Origin: a bacterium
GTDB taxonomy: Bacteria > Actinomycetota > Acidimicrobiia > Spongiisociales > Spongiisociaceae
Direction of reading: 5' to 3'
Assembly: GCA_028821575.1 (NCBI GenBank)
Contig: JAPPFW010000029.1
Location: forward strand, 1-64,000
DNA length: 64,000 nucleotides
Positions 34,581-43,862 of the stretch are shown in pieces. The notes below the pieces were generated by a model, which searched no databases, was not told the origin of the DNA, and saw nothing but the letters and a program-made list of their open reading frames with translations. The first letter of the stretch is position 1, and the number at the start of each line of letters is the position of its first letter. Position numbers and translations under genes: made by a program.

Positions 34581-36510
34581 TCAGCCCTGGTAGTCGGCGG
34601 GGTCCCTGCTCACGATAATGGCCCCGGACACGATCTGCCCCTTGAAGTCGTCAAGTTGGCCGGCGATGTCGTCGACAAACCCGCCCGAAGTGGAATACCC
34701 CACGCCGTCGACCGACAGGTCGAACACCTGCGGCCCGGCCTGGAAGGTACCGCTCTGGACGGCCTGGATGGTGTTGAACACCGCCACATCCACCCGCTTG
34801 AGCATCGAGGTCAGGATGTAGGACTGGAAGTCACCGGCGGTCAGATACTGATCCGAGTCCACCCCGATCGCCCACACATGCGTGTCATTGGCCTCCGAGT
34901 AGTCCTTGGCAGCCTGGAAAAGACCGGCCCCGGTGCCGCCGGCCGCGTGGTAGACGACATCAGCGCCCTGCTCGAACATCGACTGGGCGATCACGCGGCC
35001 TGCTGCCGGATCGTTGAAGCCACTGAAGTCGGGGGGCTCGGTCACATACTGCGAGAGGACCTGTATGGATGGATCCACGGCCTGCACACCGGCCAGGAAC
35101 CCGGCCTCGAAAGCGTGGATCAACGGGATGTTGACTCCGCCTATGTAGCCGACTATGCCCGACTCGGTCTTCAGAGCCGCGGCGGCGCCCACGAGGAACG
35201 ATCCCTGCTCCTCAGCGAAGATCAACCCGGCCACGTTGGGAGCATCGACCGTCGAGTCCACGATGGCGAAGTTGGTCTCGGGGAACTCGGCCGCCACATT
35301 GGCCATCGGCTCACCGAACAGGAATCCGACCCCGATCACGAGGTTGGCGCCCTCCGAGGCCTGGAGAGCCAGCAACTCCTCACGGTTGGTCCCGTCCTCG
35401 TTGGCTGAAGCCTCTGACGTGCCGACCGCGAGCTCGGCAGCAGCCCGGTCGAGACCCGCCGCCGCCGCATCGTTGAACGACTGATCACCGCGACCACCGA
35501 TGTCGTAGACCAGCCCGATGTTCACGGGCGCGCCCGCCTCCACCGCCGGGGGCGGGGCTATCGCCAACTCGGCCGGGTCCCGGGTGACCGACACCTGGCC
35601 GGAGACGATCCGGTCCTTCCAGTTCTCGAGCTGGCCGACGATGTCGTCGACGAACCCACCCGAGGTCGAGTAGCCGACCCCGTCGACCGACAGGTCGAAG
35701 ACCTGGGGACCCGCCTCGAAGCTACCGTCCTGGACAGCCTGGATCGTGTTGTACACGGCCACATCCACCCGCTTGAGCATCGAAGTCAGGATGTGGGGCT
35801 GGAATTCACCGGCGGTCAGATACTGGTCCGAGTCCACCCCGATCGCCCACACATGCGTGTCATTGGCCTCCGAGTAGTCCTTGGCAGCCTGGAAGAGACC
35901 GGCCCCGGTGCCGCCCGCTGCGTGGTACACGACATCGGCGCCCTGCTCGAACATCGACTGGGCGACCACCCGGCCCGCCGCCGGATCGTTGAAACCGGCG
36001 AAGTCGGGAGGTTCGGTCACGTACTGGGAAATGACCGCTATATCCGGGTCGATGGCCTGGACACCGGCCAGGAAGCCGGCTTCGAAAGCATGGATCAGCG
36101 GGATGTTGACACCACCTATGAAACCGACGGTGTTGGTCTCGGTCTTGAGTGCCGCAGCCACACCCACCAGGAACGATCCTTGCTCCTCGGCGAAGATCAA
36201 CCCCGCCACGTTGGGAGCATCCACGACCGAATCCACGATGGCGAAGCTGGTCTCGGGGAACTCGGCCGCCACATTGGCCATCGGCTCACCGAACAGGAAC
36301 CCGACCCCGAACACCAGGTCAGCGCCCTCCGACGCCTGGAGAGCCAGCAACTCCTCGCGGTTGGTCCCGTCCTCATTGGCCGAAGCCTCCGAGAACTCGA
36401 TGCCCAGCTCGGACGCAGCCCTATCGAGTCCCGCCGCCGCCGCATCGTTGAACGACTGGTCACCCCGACCACCGATGTCATAGACCAGGCCGATCCTGAT
36501 CGGCTCACCG
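34581..36510 (-). repeat. 975-bp in-frame tandem duplication inside the BMP receptor gene
   Basis: The same sequence elements recur 975 bp apart (for example a shared stretch at 35467 and 36442), corresponding to 325 codons. The two copies are similar along their whole length but with frequent synonymous changes, so the duplication is older or less homogenised than the 1215-bp one in the Liv receptor. Confidence 0.9.
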
Positions 36511-36647
36511 GCCGGGGCAGGGGTGGCGGCCGCGGTATCGGAGGTCGGCTGGGCTGCGGTCGTACCCGGCTCCTCTTCGCCCCCACAAGCCGCTGCCAGC
36601 AGCGCGACCGCCGCCAGCACGTACAACAACCTCGTCTTCATGCGCAT
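34581..36647 (-). CDS. BMP-family nucleoside-binding lipoprotein with two tandem receptor domains
   Basis: A 688-residue lipoprotein (lipobox LLAAAC, Cys21) holding two full BMP/PnrA-like receptor domains, about residues 50-374 and 375-688, a 325-residue period. Single-domain homologues are about 330-380 residues. Both halves keep GLVYDIGGRGDQSFNDAA, VGFLFGEPMANVAAEFPET, GLIFAEEQGSFLVG, GGVNIPLIHAFEAGF, VVYHAAGGTGAGLF and VWAIGVDSDQY. The halves are more diverged than those of the Liv receptor. The start at 36647 is chosen because AGGAGG lies nine bases upstream; the frame is open to 36710. It heads the importer operon, 37 bases before the ATPase gene. Confidence 0.92.
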   Translation of the reverse strand: MRMKTRLLYVLAAVALLAAACGGEEEPGTTAAQPTSDTAAATPAPAGEPIRIGLVYDIGGRGDQSFNDAAAAGLDRAASELGIEFSEASANEDGTNREELLALQASEGADLVFGVGFLFGEPMANVAAEFPETSFAIVDSVVDAPNVAGLIFAEEQGSFLVGVAAALKTETNTVGFIGGVNIPLIHAFEAGFLAGVQAIDPDIAVISQYVTEPPDFAGFNDPAAGRVVAQSMFEQGADVVYHAAGGTGAGLFQAAKDYSEANDTHVWAIGVDSDQYLTAGEFQPHILTSMLKRVDVAVYNTIQAVQDGSFEAGPQVFDLSVDGVGYSTSGGFVDDIVGQLENWKDRIVSGQVSVTRDPAELAIAPPPAVEAGAPVNIGLVYDIGGRGDQSFNDAAAAGLDRAAAELAVGTSEASANEDGTNREELLALQASEGANLVIGVGFLFGEPMANVAAEFPETNFAIVDSTVDAPNVAGLIFAEEQGSFLVGAAAALKTESGIVGYIGGVNIPLIHAFEAGFLAGVQAVDPSIQVLSQYVTEPPDFSGFNDPAAGRVIAQSMFEQGADVVYHAAGGTGAGLFQAAKDYSEANDTHVWAIGVDSDQYLTAGDFQSYILTSMLKRVDVAVFNTIQAVQSGTFQAGPQVFDLSVDGVGYSTSGGFVDDIAGQLDDFKGQIVSGAIIVSRDPADYQG

Positions 36648-36781
36648 GGTTCCAATCCTCCTACTCCGAACCCGCCAGGGGTATCGCAACCGGCATTCTA
36701 CGCCGCCCATGGTTGGCTAGCCAGCGCGCGGAGAGGCGGAGGCTGGTGGCTTAAGCCGCCGCAGGTCACCCTCGGCGTTTC

Positions 36782-36848
36782 CTGGCACCTGGTGGTCAGT
36801 GGTCAGTGGTCAGTGGACGAAGACAACGGACAACGGACAACTGCTACG
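36782..36848. repeat. Heptamer repeat array downstream of clpC
   Basis: Units CTGGCAC, CTGGTGG then TGGTCAG x3, TGGACGA, AGACAAC, GGACAAC x2 and TGCTACG, all in one 7-bp register, ending across the clpC stop codon. This spacer lies between the 3' end of clpC and the promoter of the nucleoside importer operon. Confidence 0.85.
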
Positions 36849-39336
36849 AGCCGGAGTCGACCAGGTCGACGGGCGGGATGTCGGGAGTGTCGACCATCTC
36901 GAAGACCAACTCCTCACCCGCGGGGTCGGTGTCCACCACGATGGTGGTGCCGGACGGATACTCCCCGAGCAACACCTGCTCGGCCAGCGGATCCTCCAGG
37001 TACCGCTGTATCGCCCGCCTCAGCGGACGGGCGCCAAGTTCCCGGTCGTATCCGTTCCGCACCAGGAAAGTCTTGGCAGAGTCGGTCAACACGAGGTCGA
37101 GTGCCTGGGTGGCGAGCTGTTCGCGATCCCTCACCAGCAGCAGGTCGACAATCTGCTTCACCTCGTCCTCGGTCAGGCGGTGGAAGACGATCACCTCGTC
37201 GATACGGTTGAGGAACTCGGGGCGGAAGTGGCGCTTCAACTCGTCGGTCAGCTTCTGCTTCATCTTCTCGTAGCTGACCTCGTCGTTCTCCTGCTGGAAA
37301 CCGACCGACCGCTTGCGCAGGGATTCGGATCCCAGGTTGGAGGTCATGATGATCACCGTGTTCTTGAAGTCGACGGTGCGGCCCTGAGCGTCCGTCAACC
37401 GACCGTCCTCGAGGATCTGGAGCAGCGTGTTGAACACATCGGAGTGAGCCTTCTCGATCTCGTCGAACAGGACCACCGAGAAGGGCTTCCGGCGGACTGA
37501 CTCTGTGAGTTGCCCACCCTCGTCGTATCCGACGTAACCGGGCGGGGACCCGACCAGACGGCTGACCGTGTGCTTCTCCATGTACTCGGACATGTCGAGC
37601 TGGATGAGGGAGTCCTCGTCCCCGAAAAGGAACTCCGCCAGCGCCTTCGCCGTCTCGGTCTTGCCTACTCCGGAGGGTCCGAGGAATATGAACGAACCGC
37701 TGGGCCGTTTGGGATCCTTCAGTCCTGCTCGCGTGCGACGGATGGCCCGGCTGACCGCCGAGATCCCATCGTGCTGACCGATGATGCGTTTGTGCAGTTC
37801 CTCCTCCATGTGGACAAGGCGGGCGGTCTCCTCCTCGGTCAAGCGATGAACGGGGATCCCGGTCCACTGCGCCAGCACATCGGCGATCTCGTCCTCGTCT
37901 ATCACCCAATCGTCGGCTGCCGCAGCCGTGCCCAACTCGGAGGTTCGCCTGGCGCGATCCGACAGCAGAGACCTCTCCTGGTCCCGCAACTGTGCGGCCC
38001 GTTCGAACTGCTGGGCGGATACCGCCTTGAGCTTGTCGTTCCGCACCGCGCTCAATTGGTCGTCGATCTGCTTGAGTTGCGGGCTGGAACTACGCCGGAA
38101 GATGCGGTTGCGGCTCCCGGCCTCGTCGATCAGGTCGATGGCCTTGTCGGGTAGGAACCGATCGGAGATGTAGCGGTCGGCCAGGTTGGCGGCCATCTTC
38201 AATGCACTGTCCGTGAATCGTACGGAGTGATGGGCCTCGTACCGGTCCTTGAGGCCGTGCAGGATGAGAACCGTCTCCGCAACGGTCGGTTCGTCCACAT
38301 GGATCGGCTGGAACCGGCGTTCGAGCGCCGAGTCCTTCTCCAGGTACTTGCGGTATTCCTCGAGGGTGGTGGCGCCCACCGTCTGGAGTTCGCCACGGGC
38401 CAGCATCGGCTTGAGGATGCTGGCGGCATCGATGGCGCCCTCAGCGGCGCCCGCCCCGACCAGGGTGTGGATCTCGTCGATGAACAAGATGATGTCACCC
38501 CGGCTCTTGATCTCCTTCAAGACCTTCTTGAGCCGCTCCTCGAAGTCGCCCCGGTAGCGGGAACCGGCCACCAGCGCGCCCAGGTCCAGGGTGTAGATCT
38601 GCTTGGCGCTGAGTGTGTCGGGAACCTCTCCCGCCACGATGCGCTGGGCCAGGCCCTCCACGATGGCGGTCTTGCCCACACCCGGTTCGCCGATCAGGAC
38701 CGGGTTGTTCTTCGAGCGCCGGGAGAGGATCTGCATCACCCTCTCGATCTCGGTCTGGCGCCCGACCACCGGATCCAGCACGTGGTCACGCGCCATCTGG
38801 GTGAGGTTGCGGCCGAACTGGTCCAGCACCGTGGACCCCGACGCGGTGGACCCCCGGCCGGACGGCGCGGTGCTGGCGGGCGCCGGATCATCACCCCCGG
38901 ACGCTCCCGACAGCAACTGGATGACTGTATGGCGAACTTTGGGGAGATCGGCGCCGAGTTTCTCCAGTACCTGGGCGGCGACACCATCCCCCTCCCGGAT
39001 CAGGCCGAGGAGTATGTGCTCGGTGCCGATGTAGTTGTGGCCCAACTGCAGCGCCTCGCGCAGGCTCAGCTCCAGCACCTTCTTGGCTCGAGGCGTGAAG
39101 GGTATGTGGCCGGATGGGGACTGGTGTCCCTGGCCGATCGTCTCCACGACCTGGCTACGCACCGAGTCGAGACGGATGCCCAGGCCCTGGAGAGCGCGGG
39201 CGGCCACACCCTCACCCTCATGAATGAGGCCTAGCAGGATGTGCTCGGTGCCGATGTAGTTGTGGTTGAGCAGCCGGGCCTCTTCCTGTGCCAGGACCAC
39301 GACCCGGCGGGCCCGGTCGGTGAAGCGTTCAAACAC
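36844..39336 (-). CDS. clpC: ATP-dependent Clp protease ATP-binding subunit ClpC
   Basis: An 830-residue Hsp100 unfoldase. Two ClpN repeats (about 1-70 and 78-145), AAA1 with Walker A GEPGVGKT (near 218), a middle UVR domain (near 430), AAA2 with GPSGVGKT (near 552) and the ClpP-docking loop SVGF near 680. It unfolds substrates for ClpP and is essential in mycobacteria. GTG start with GGAGG 11 bases upstream. The first 145 residues are about 80% identical by eye to the N-terminus of the FolB chimera at 48333. A 175-bp divergent promoter region separates it from the prenyl synthase; no HAIR or CIRCE element was seen there. Confidence 0.96.
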   Translation of the reverse strand: MFERFTDRARRVVVLAQEEARLLNHNYIGTEHILLGLIHEGEGVAARALQGLGIRLDSVRSQVVETIGQGHQSPSGHIPFTPRAKKVLELSLREALQLGHNYIGTEHILLGLIREGDGVAAQVLEKLGADLPKVRHTVIQLLSGASGGDDPAPASTAPSGRGSTASGSTVLDQFGRNLTQMARDHVLDPVVGRQTEIERVMQILSRRSKNNPVLIGEPGVGKTAIVEGLAQRIVAGEVPDTLSAKQIYTLDLGALVAGSRYRGDFEERLKKVLKEIKSRGDIILFIDEIHTLVGAGAAEGAIDAASILKPMLARGELQTVGATTLEEYRKYLEKDSALERRFQPIHVDEPTVAETVLILHGLKDRYEAHHSVRFTDSALKMAANLADRYISDRFLPDKAIDLIDEAGSRNRIFRRSSSPQLKQIDDQLSAVRNDKLKAVSAQQFERAAQLRDQERSLLSDRARRTSELGTAAAADDWVIDEDEIADVLAQWTGIPVHRLTEEETARLVHMEEELHKRIIGQHDGISAVSRAIRRTRAGLKDPKRPSGSFIFLGPSGVGKTETAKALAEFLFGDEDSLIQLDMSEYMEKHTVSRLVGSPPGYVGYDEGGQLTESVRRKPFSVVLFDEIEKAHSDVFNTLLQILEDGRLTDAQGRTVDFKNTVIIMTSNLGSESLRKRSVGFQQENDEVSYEKMKQKLTDELKRHFRPEFLNRIDEVIVFHRLTEDEVKQIVDLLLVRDREQLATQALDLVLTDSAKTFLVRNGYDRELGARPLRRAIQRYLEDPLAEQVLLGEYPSGTTIVVDTDPAGEELVFEMVDTPDIPPVDLVDSGS

Positions 39337-39511
39337 GACCCCGTCAACCTCCGTGGGTTCAGCGGCTCTGCTTCCTACACGTACAAGCTTAAGCCCACTT
39401 GGTACTTACGTTACGACTATACCCCCCATGAGTGACGTCGCGCGATCTGGATCGTCGGTCCGACCGGCTTACCATAGGCGGACGAAGTGACCGGAGTAGG
39501 CAGCGGCTGAG

Positions 39512-40507
39512 ATGGTGACCAACGTCCTGCGGGACTTCATCGACATCCCCCAAGTCTGGGAGCGGATCGACCGGGTGGAGGAACGGCTCTTCGAGGTCTC
39601 CACCTCCGACGACCCGTTCCTCACCGAGATCGCCCAGCACCTGCTGGCTGCCGGCGGCAAGAGGTTCCGTCCCGTTCTCTCCCAGCTGGCGGCCGAGTTC
39701 GGACCCTCCCGTGACGATCGGTTGATCGAGGCCGGAACGGCCGTCGAGTTGATCCATGTCGGCTCCCTCTACCACGACGACGTGATCGATGGTGCGGAGA
39801 CCCGCCGCGGAACGGTGTCGGTGAACACCAAGTGGGGAAACGCGCACGCGATCCTCGCCGGCGACTTCCTCATCGCCAGGGCGTCGGAGTTGGCGGCCAT
39901 CAGCCTTGGCCTGGACACCGTGAGGCTCCTCGCCCGTACCTATACGGAGTTGGTCGTGGGACAAGCCCTGGAGTTGCGGTTGACCGGCGACCTGGCCCAC
40001 GGACCTGCCGAGCACTACCGGGTGATGGGCGGCAAGACGGCCAGCCTGATAAGAACCGCGGCGCGCATGGGCGCCCTTGCCGCCGATGCTCCCTCCCGGT
40101 ACGTGGAGGCGCTGTCCGTCGCCACCTGGGAGCTGGGAATGGTCTTCCAGATCACCGACGACGCCCTCGATCTCGTGGCCACCGACGAACAACTGGGCAA
40201 GCCCGCCGGCAGCGACATCCACCAGGGTGTGTACACCCTTCCCGTTCTCCGGGCACTCGAAGGTCCGTCGGGGGTCCGGATCTCGGCGCTCCTCGCCGGC
40301 GGCATGCCTTTCGCGGAGACGACCGTGGCGGAGGTGATCGACCTGGTGCAGGAGGGCGGATACATCGACGAGATCATCGACGAGTGCGTGAACCGCCTGG
40401 ATGTCGCCTCTGAAGCGATCGCCTCGCTGCCGGACATCGACGCCCGTTCGGTCCTCCAAGAGATGGGCAGCTTCCTAGTGAAACGCGTTCGCGCTGCAAG
40501 CGGTTAG
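39512..40507 (+). CDS. Polyprenyl (long-chain) diphosphate synthase
   Basis: A 331-residue all-helical trans-prenyltransferase of the IspB/HepT type. GGKRFRP (near 49), first Asp-rich motif HDDVIDGAETRRG (near 89), VMGGKTASLI, and second motif ITDDALD (near 213) are intact. It condenses IPP onto allylic diphosphates, probably to make the menaquinone side chain. Actinobacterial clusters usually place it with men genes; none is visible here. Divergent from clpC, convergent with lysS. Chain length cannot be fixed by eye. Confidence 0.93.
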   Translation: MVTNVLRDFIDIPQVWERIDRVEERLFEVSTSDDPFLTEIAQHLLAAGGKRFRPVLSQLAAEFGPSRDDRLIEAGTAVELIHVGSLYHDDVIDGAETRRGTVSVNTKWGNAHAILAGDFLIARASELAAISLGLDTVRLLARTYTELVVGQALELRLTGDLAHGPAEHYRVMGGKTASLIRTAARMGALAADAPSRYVEALSVATWELGMVFQITDDALDLVATDEQLGKPAGSDIHQGVYTLPVLRALEGPSGVRISALLAGGMPFAETTVAEVIDLVQEGGYIDEIIDECVNRLDVASEAIASLPDIDARSVLQEMGSFLVKRVRAASG

Positions 40508-40563
40508 TTGTTAGTTGTTTTCAACGTTAACCAGCAATTAACAACTACCAACTAACAGCTACC
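40504..40563. repeat. Inverted heptamer arrays forming a hairpin at a convergent junction
   Basis: TTAGTTG x2 at 40504-40517 and AATTAAC, AACTACC, AACTAAC, AGCTACC at 40536-40563 share the 7-bp period and are near complements, so the transcript could fold with a stem of up to about 17 bp. It overlaps both stop codons and may act as a bidirectional terminator. Confidence 0.7.
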
Positions 40564-42079
40564 TTGGGCGGAGATGCGGGAACAGGACCACTTCTCGGAG
40601 GGTCCGCTGATCGGTGAGCAGCATCACCAGGCGGTCGACGCCGATCCCGAGGCCCCCGGTCGGCGGCATACCCACCTCCAGCGCACGCAGGAAGTCCTCG
40701 TCGATCGGATGTGCCGTGTCATCCCCGGCTTCCCGCGCCGCGGCCTGGGCCTCGAAGCGACCGCGCTGGTCCACGGGATCGTTGAGTTCGGTGAACGCGT
40801 CGGCGTACTCGCTTCCCGCGATGAAGAGCTCGAAGCGCTCTACGAGGCCTTCCTTCGAGCGGTGACGGCGCGCCAGCGGCGAGATGTCGATCGGGTGATC
40901 GATCACGAACGTGGGGTCCCACAGCCCGGTTACGACCCGGTGGTCGAAGACCTCCTCCACCAACTTCCCGAAACCCCAGGCGGGATCGGTCTCAACCCCA
41001 GCTTGTTCGGCTAGTTTCCGGAGACGGGTCACGGAGGTCGCGGTCGTTACCGATGTATCCAAGGCCTCTCCTACCAGGTCCAGCATCGGCGCCCGGCGGT
41101 ATGGAGGCCGGAGATCGATCTGGCGACCCTGATAGGTGATACGGGACGTACCAACTGCGCGTTTGGCCACCGCCGGGATGACCTCCTCCATCAACTGCAT
41201 GATGTCGCGGTAGTCCGCCAGTGCCTGGTAGGCCTCGAGAGTCGTGAACTCGGGGTTGTGCGTGGCGTCGATGCCTTCGTTGCGGAAGACCCGGCCCAGC
41301 TCGAACACCCTCTCCATTCCCCCGACCACCAGTCGCTTGAGATGCAACTCGGTGGCGATCCTCAGGTACATGTCGATCCCGAGGGCGTTGTGGTGGGTCT
41401 GGAACGGCCTGGCCAACGCGCCTCCCGCCAGGACTTGGAGCACCGGCGTCTCCACCTCGATGAAGCCTCTTGTCTCGAACTGGCGCCGCAACTCCGAGAC
41501 CACCCCCGAGCGGGCCTCCGCGACGCGGCGAGCATCGGGGTTGACCAGGAGATCCAGCTCGCGGCGACGGAAGCGGCCTTCCTTGTCCGTCAGGCCATGC
41601 CACTTCTCGGGAAGGGGTCGCAGACCCTTGGCCAGCAGTGCGAACCGGGCCAGATACACGCTGAGTTCGCCCCGACGCGTGGTCATCACCTCCCCCTTCG
41701 CCCACACCCAATCGCCTTGGTCGAGATCCCCGAAGTCGGCGAGCCTGGGAGCACCGAGACCGCTCTCGTCCGCGAACAACTGGATCCGGCCGGAGTAGTC
41801 CTGGAGCACGCCGAAGGTCAGCCGTCCGAGACGGCGCAGGTTCATCAGCCGCCCGGCCACCTCCACCTCCTCGCCGGTCGTCGTGTCGGCGTCCAGATCC
41901 GCGAATCGATCATGGAGTTCGCGAGCCGACGCGTCGCGTGTGTAGCCCACCGGGTAGGGATCGACTCCCTCCGAGCGAAGCCGGGTGACCTTCTCCAAGC
42001 GGTTGGCCGTCAGCGGGTGGTCTGCGAGGCCGAGACCTTCGGGGAGGTCGCTTCCGGATGGTTCGGTGGGACTGTTCAT
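40559..42079 (-). CDS. lysS: Lysine--tRNA ligase (class II)
   Basis: A roughly 506-residue class II synthetase. N-terminal OB-fold anticodon-binding domain (about 25-160), then the catalytic core with motif 2-type FRNEGIDATHNPEFTTLEAYQA and motif 3 GLGIGVDRLVMLLTD near the C-terminus. It charges tRNA-Lys. I choose the ATG at 42079 (MNSPTEPS), another ATG is nine bases earlier; neither has a clear Shine-Dalgarno. It follows coaX, the usual actinobacterial order. Confidence 0.95.
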   Translation of the reverse strand: MNSPTEPSGSDLPEGLGLADHPLTANRLEKVTRLRSEGVDPYPVGYTRDASARELHDRFADLDADTTTGEEVEVAGRLMNLRRLGRLTFGVLQDYSGRIQLFADESGLGAPRLADFGDLDQGDWVWAKGEVMTTRRGELSVYLARFALLAKGLRPLPEKWHGLTDKEGRFRRRELDLLVNPDARRVAEARSGVVSELRRQFETRGFIEVETPVLQVLAGGALARPFQTHHNALGIDMYLRIATELHLKRLVVGGMERVFELGRVFRNEGIDATHNPEFTTLEAYQALADYRDIMQLMEEVIPAVAKRAVGTSRITYQGRQIDLRPPYRRAPMLDLVGEALDTSVTTATSVTRLRKLAEQAGVETDPAWGFGKLVEEVFDHRVVTGLWDPTFVIDHPIDISPLARRHRSKEGLVERFELFIAGSEYADAFTELNDPVDQRGRFEAQAAAREAGDDTAHPIDEDFLRALEVGMPPTGGLGIGVDRLVMLLTDQRTLREVVLFPHLRPR

Positions 42080-42107
42080 CGGCCGCAAAGGGTAACGCAG
42101 GCGATGC

Positions 42108-42884
42108 TCAGCGGTTCCGCTCCCAGATCAGGCGGAGACCCTCGAGGGTAAGCGTCTCGGCCACCGTCGAGACGCGTCTGCACAGCGGCACGATCACCGG
42201 AGCGATCCCACCGGTTGCCACCACGCTCTTCCCGACACCAGCAGCAACCGGTAGCTGCTCGAAGATCCGCCCCAGGATTCCATCGACCAGGCCGGCGTAA
42301 CCGTACAGGAGCCCGCTCTGGATGGCTTCGACGGTACCCTTGCCGACCACTGACCGTGGCTCGGTCAGATCGACCCTGCGGAGCGCCGCCGTCGCAGAGA
42401 CGAGCGCCTCCATGGAGACCTCGAGACCCGGCGCGATCGCACCGCCGATATAGTCGCCCGCGCCGTCCACGACATCGAAGGTGGTCGCCGTGCCGAAGTC
42501 CACCACGACGACCGGCGACCCGTAGCGCTCCCTCGCCGCCACCGAGTTGACCACCCGGTCGGCTCCCACTTCCCGGGGGTTGTCGATCTTGATGGCCATG
42601 CCGGTGCGGACTCCCGGACCGACCACCAGGACCCTGGTTCCGACGAGGTCCTCGAGGGCTGCCTGGAGGGCCTTTGCCACCGGCGGGACCACCGACGACA
42701 TGGCGGCTCCTTCGAAGTCTCCGGCCCCGTAGACCGTGGGCGCCAGTAGCCCGCGAAGCAGGATCGCGAACTCGTCCCTGGTGCGTTCGCGGCCGCTGGA
42801 GAGCCGCCACTGCTGCAGCACGCGTTGGCCCGAGAGGATCCCGATGACCGTCTGAGTGTTGCCTACGTCTACGGCGAGGAACAT
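42108..42884 (-). CDS. coaX: Type III pantothenate kinase
   Basis: A 258-residue ASKHA-fold kinase. DVGNTQTVIG (6-15) binds phosphate, GADRVVNSVAA binds pantothenate, and DFGTATTFDVVD and GGAIAPGLEVSMEAL complete the family pattern. It phosphorylates pantothenate, the first step to coenzyme A. No Shine-Dalgarno precedes the ATG: the 50 bases upstream are a heptamer repeat array poor in purine runs on this strand. Because the gene overlaps panC by 16 bases, translation is probably coupled to panC. Confidence 0.95.
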   Translation of the reverse strand: MFLAVDVGNTQTVIGILSGQRVLQQWRLSSGRERTRDEFAILLRGLLAPTVYGAGDFEGAAMSSVVPPVAKALQAALEDLVGTRVLVVGPGVRTGMAIKIDNPREVGADRVVNSVAARERYGSPVVVVDFGTATTFDVVDGAGDYIGGAIAPGLEVSMEALVSATAALRRVDLTEPRSVVGKGTVEAIQSGLLYGYAGLVDGILGRIFEQLPVAAGVGKSVVATGGIAPVIVPLCRRVSTVAETLTLEGLRLIWERNR

Positions 42885-43813
42885 GGTGGTGGCTGGTGGT
42901 TGGTGGTTGGTGGCTGGTGGCTTGTGGCTGGTGGTTCATCGTAGAGAACGCTGGGTCGTTCCAGAAAGACTCCGCGATCGGCTCTGGGACCCTTGGCGTC
43001 GAGGAGAAGCCCTATGTTGTCGATGAGGCGTACCGGGCCGATGCGGGCTGCAACGGCCAGGACCACTTCACCTTCGATACGCGAGACCGGCTCCACCGTC
43101 GCGGCGTCAAAGGCTTCTGCGTATTCGAGTTCGCCGGCGCGGAAGACGTCCCGGACCTTCCCCTCCAGGACCGCGGCCCTGCACTCCCCCGTTTCGAACA
43201 TGGTTGCGGCCTCCATCAGCCCGCGGGACAGTGCCAACGCGGCCGGGCGGTGCTCACCGAGGAATACGTTCCGGGACGACAGGGCCAGGCCGTCCTGTTC
43301 CCTGACCAGCGGGCACCCCACGACCTCCAAGGGGAATCCGAGGTCATGGGCCAAGCGGCTCACCAACGCGAGCTGCTGTGCGTCCTTGCGCCCTAGGTAA
43401 GCCCTGTCCGGCTGGAGCGCGGCGAACAGCCTTGCGACCACCGTCGCAACCCCGTCCATATGACCGGGCCGGTGCACACCTTCGAGGCGCTCCCCGATGG
43501 CCGCCACGGAGACCGTGGTCAGCGGTGCTGTTGGGAACATCTCGCCAGGATCCGGAATCACCATCAGGTCCACACCACACTCCGAGGCCAGGGCAAGATC
43601 GCGATCGTGGTCCACCGGGTAACGGGCGAGGTCGGCCGCGTCCTCGAACTGGAGAGGATTCACGTAGAGGGTCACCACCGTCTGGTCGCACTCGGAAACC
43701 GACCTGTGCATTAGCGACAGGTGTCCCTCGTGGAAGAACCCCATAGTCGGCACCAGGCCAACCACGCCGTGCGCCGACTCGCGGGCTGCGACCATCGTCG
43801 ATACGACTCTCAC
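42869..43813 (-). CDS. panC: Pantothenate synthetase
   Basis: A 314-residue enzyme that joins pantoate and beta-alanine. Landmarks: LVPTMGFFHEGHLSLM (near 20-35), YVNPLQF, RPGHMDGVATVVARLF, YLGRKDAQQL and LALSSRNVFL. The family core ends near residue 285. The last 24 residues contain two 7-residue units (TSHQPPT, TNHQPPP) that are a translated 7-bp DNA array, not a conserved domain. Panthothenate partner panD is not in the window; coaX follows immediately. Confidence 0.95.
   Translation of the reverse strand: MRVVSTMVAARESAHGVVGLVPTMGFFHEGHLSLMHRSVSECDQTVVTLYVNPLQFEDAADLARYPVDHDRDLALASECGVDLMVIPDPGEMFPTAPLTTVSVAAIGERLEGVHRPGHMDGVATVVARLFAALQPDRAYLGRKDAQQLALVSRLAHDLGFPLEVVGCPLVREQDGLALSSRNVFLGEHRPAALALSRGLMEAATMFETGECRAAVLEGKVRDVFRAGELEYAEAFDAATVEPVSRIEGEVVLAVAARIGPVRLIDNIGLLLDAKGPRADRGVFLERPSVLYDEPPATSHQPPTTNHQPPPCSSP
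42887..42935. repeat. Heptamer repeat array inside the 3' end of panC
   Basis: Seven perfect-register units: TGGTGGC, TGGTGGT x2, TGGTGGC x2, TTGTGGC, TGGTGGT. It starts three bases upstream of the coaX start codon and is read through as the C-terminal tail of PanC. Confidence 0.9.
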
Positions 43814-43826
43814 ATCACGAAGTCCT

Positions 43827-43854
43827 CAGGTGCCTGGTGCTTGGTGATGGATGA
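43827..43854. repeat. Heptamer repeat array between DUF2520 gene and panC
   Basis: Four units in a 7-bp register: CAGGTGC, CTGGTGC, TTGGTGA, TGGATGA. It fills most of the short spacer. Confidence 0.7.
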
Positions 43855-43862
43855 CCAAGACT

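Noticed and set aside
39337-39511. HAIR, CIRCE or CtsR operator in the clpC promoter region
   Set aside because: I looked for CTTGAGT-N7-ACTCAAG and CIRCE-like inverted repeats and found none; only a generic divergent promoter can be claimed.
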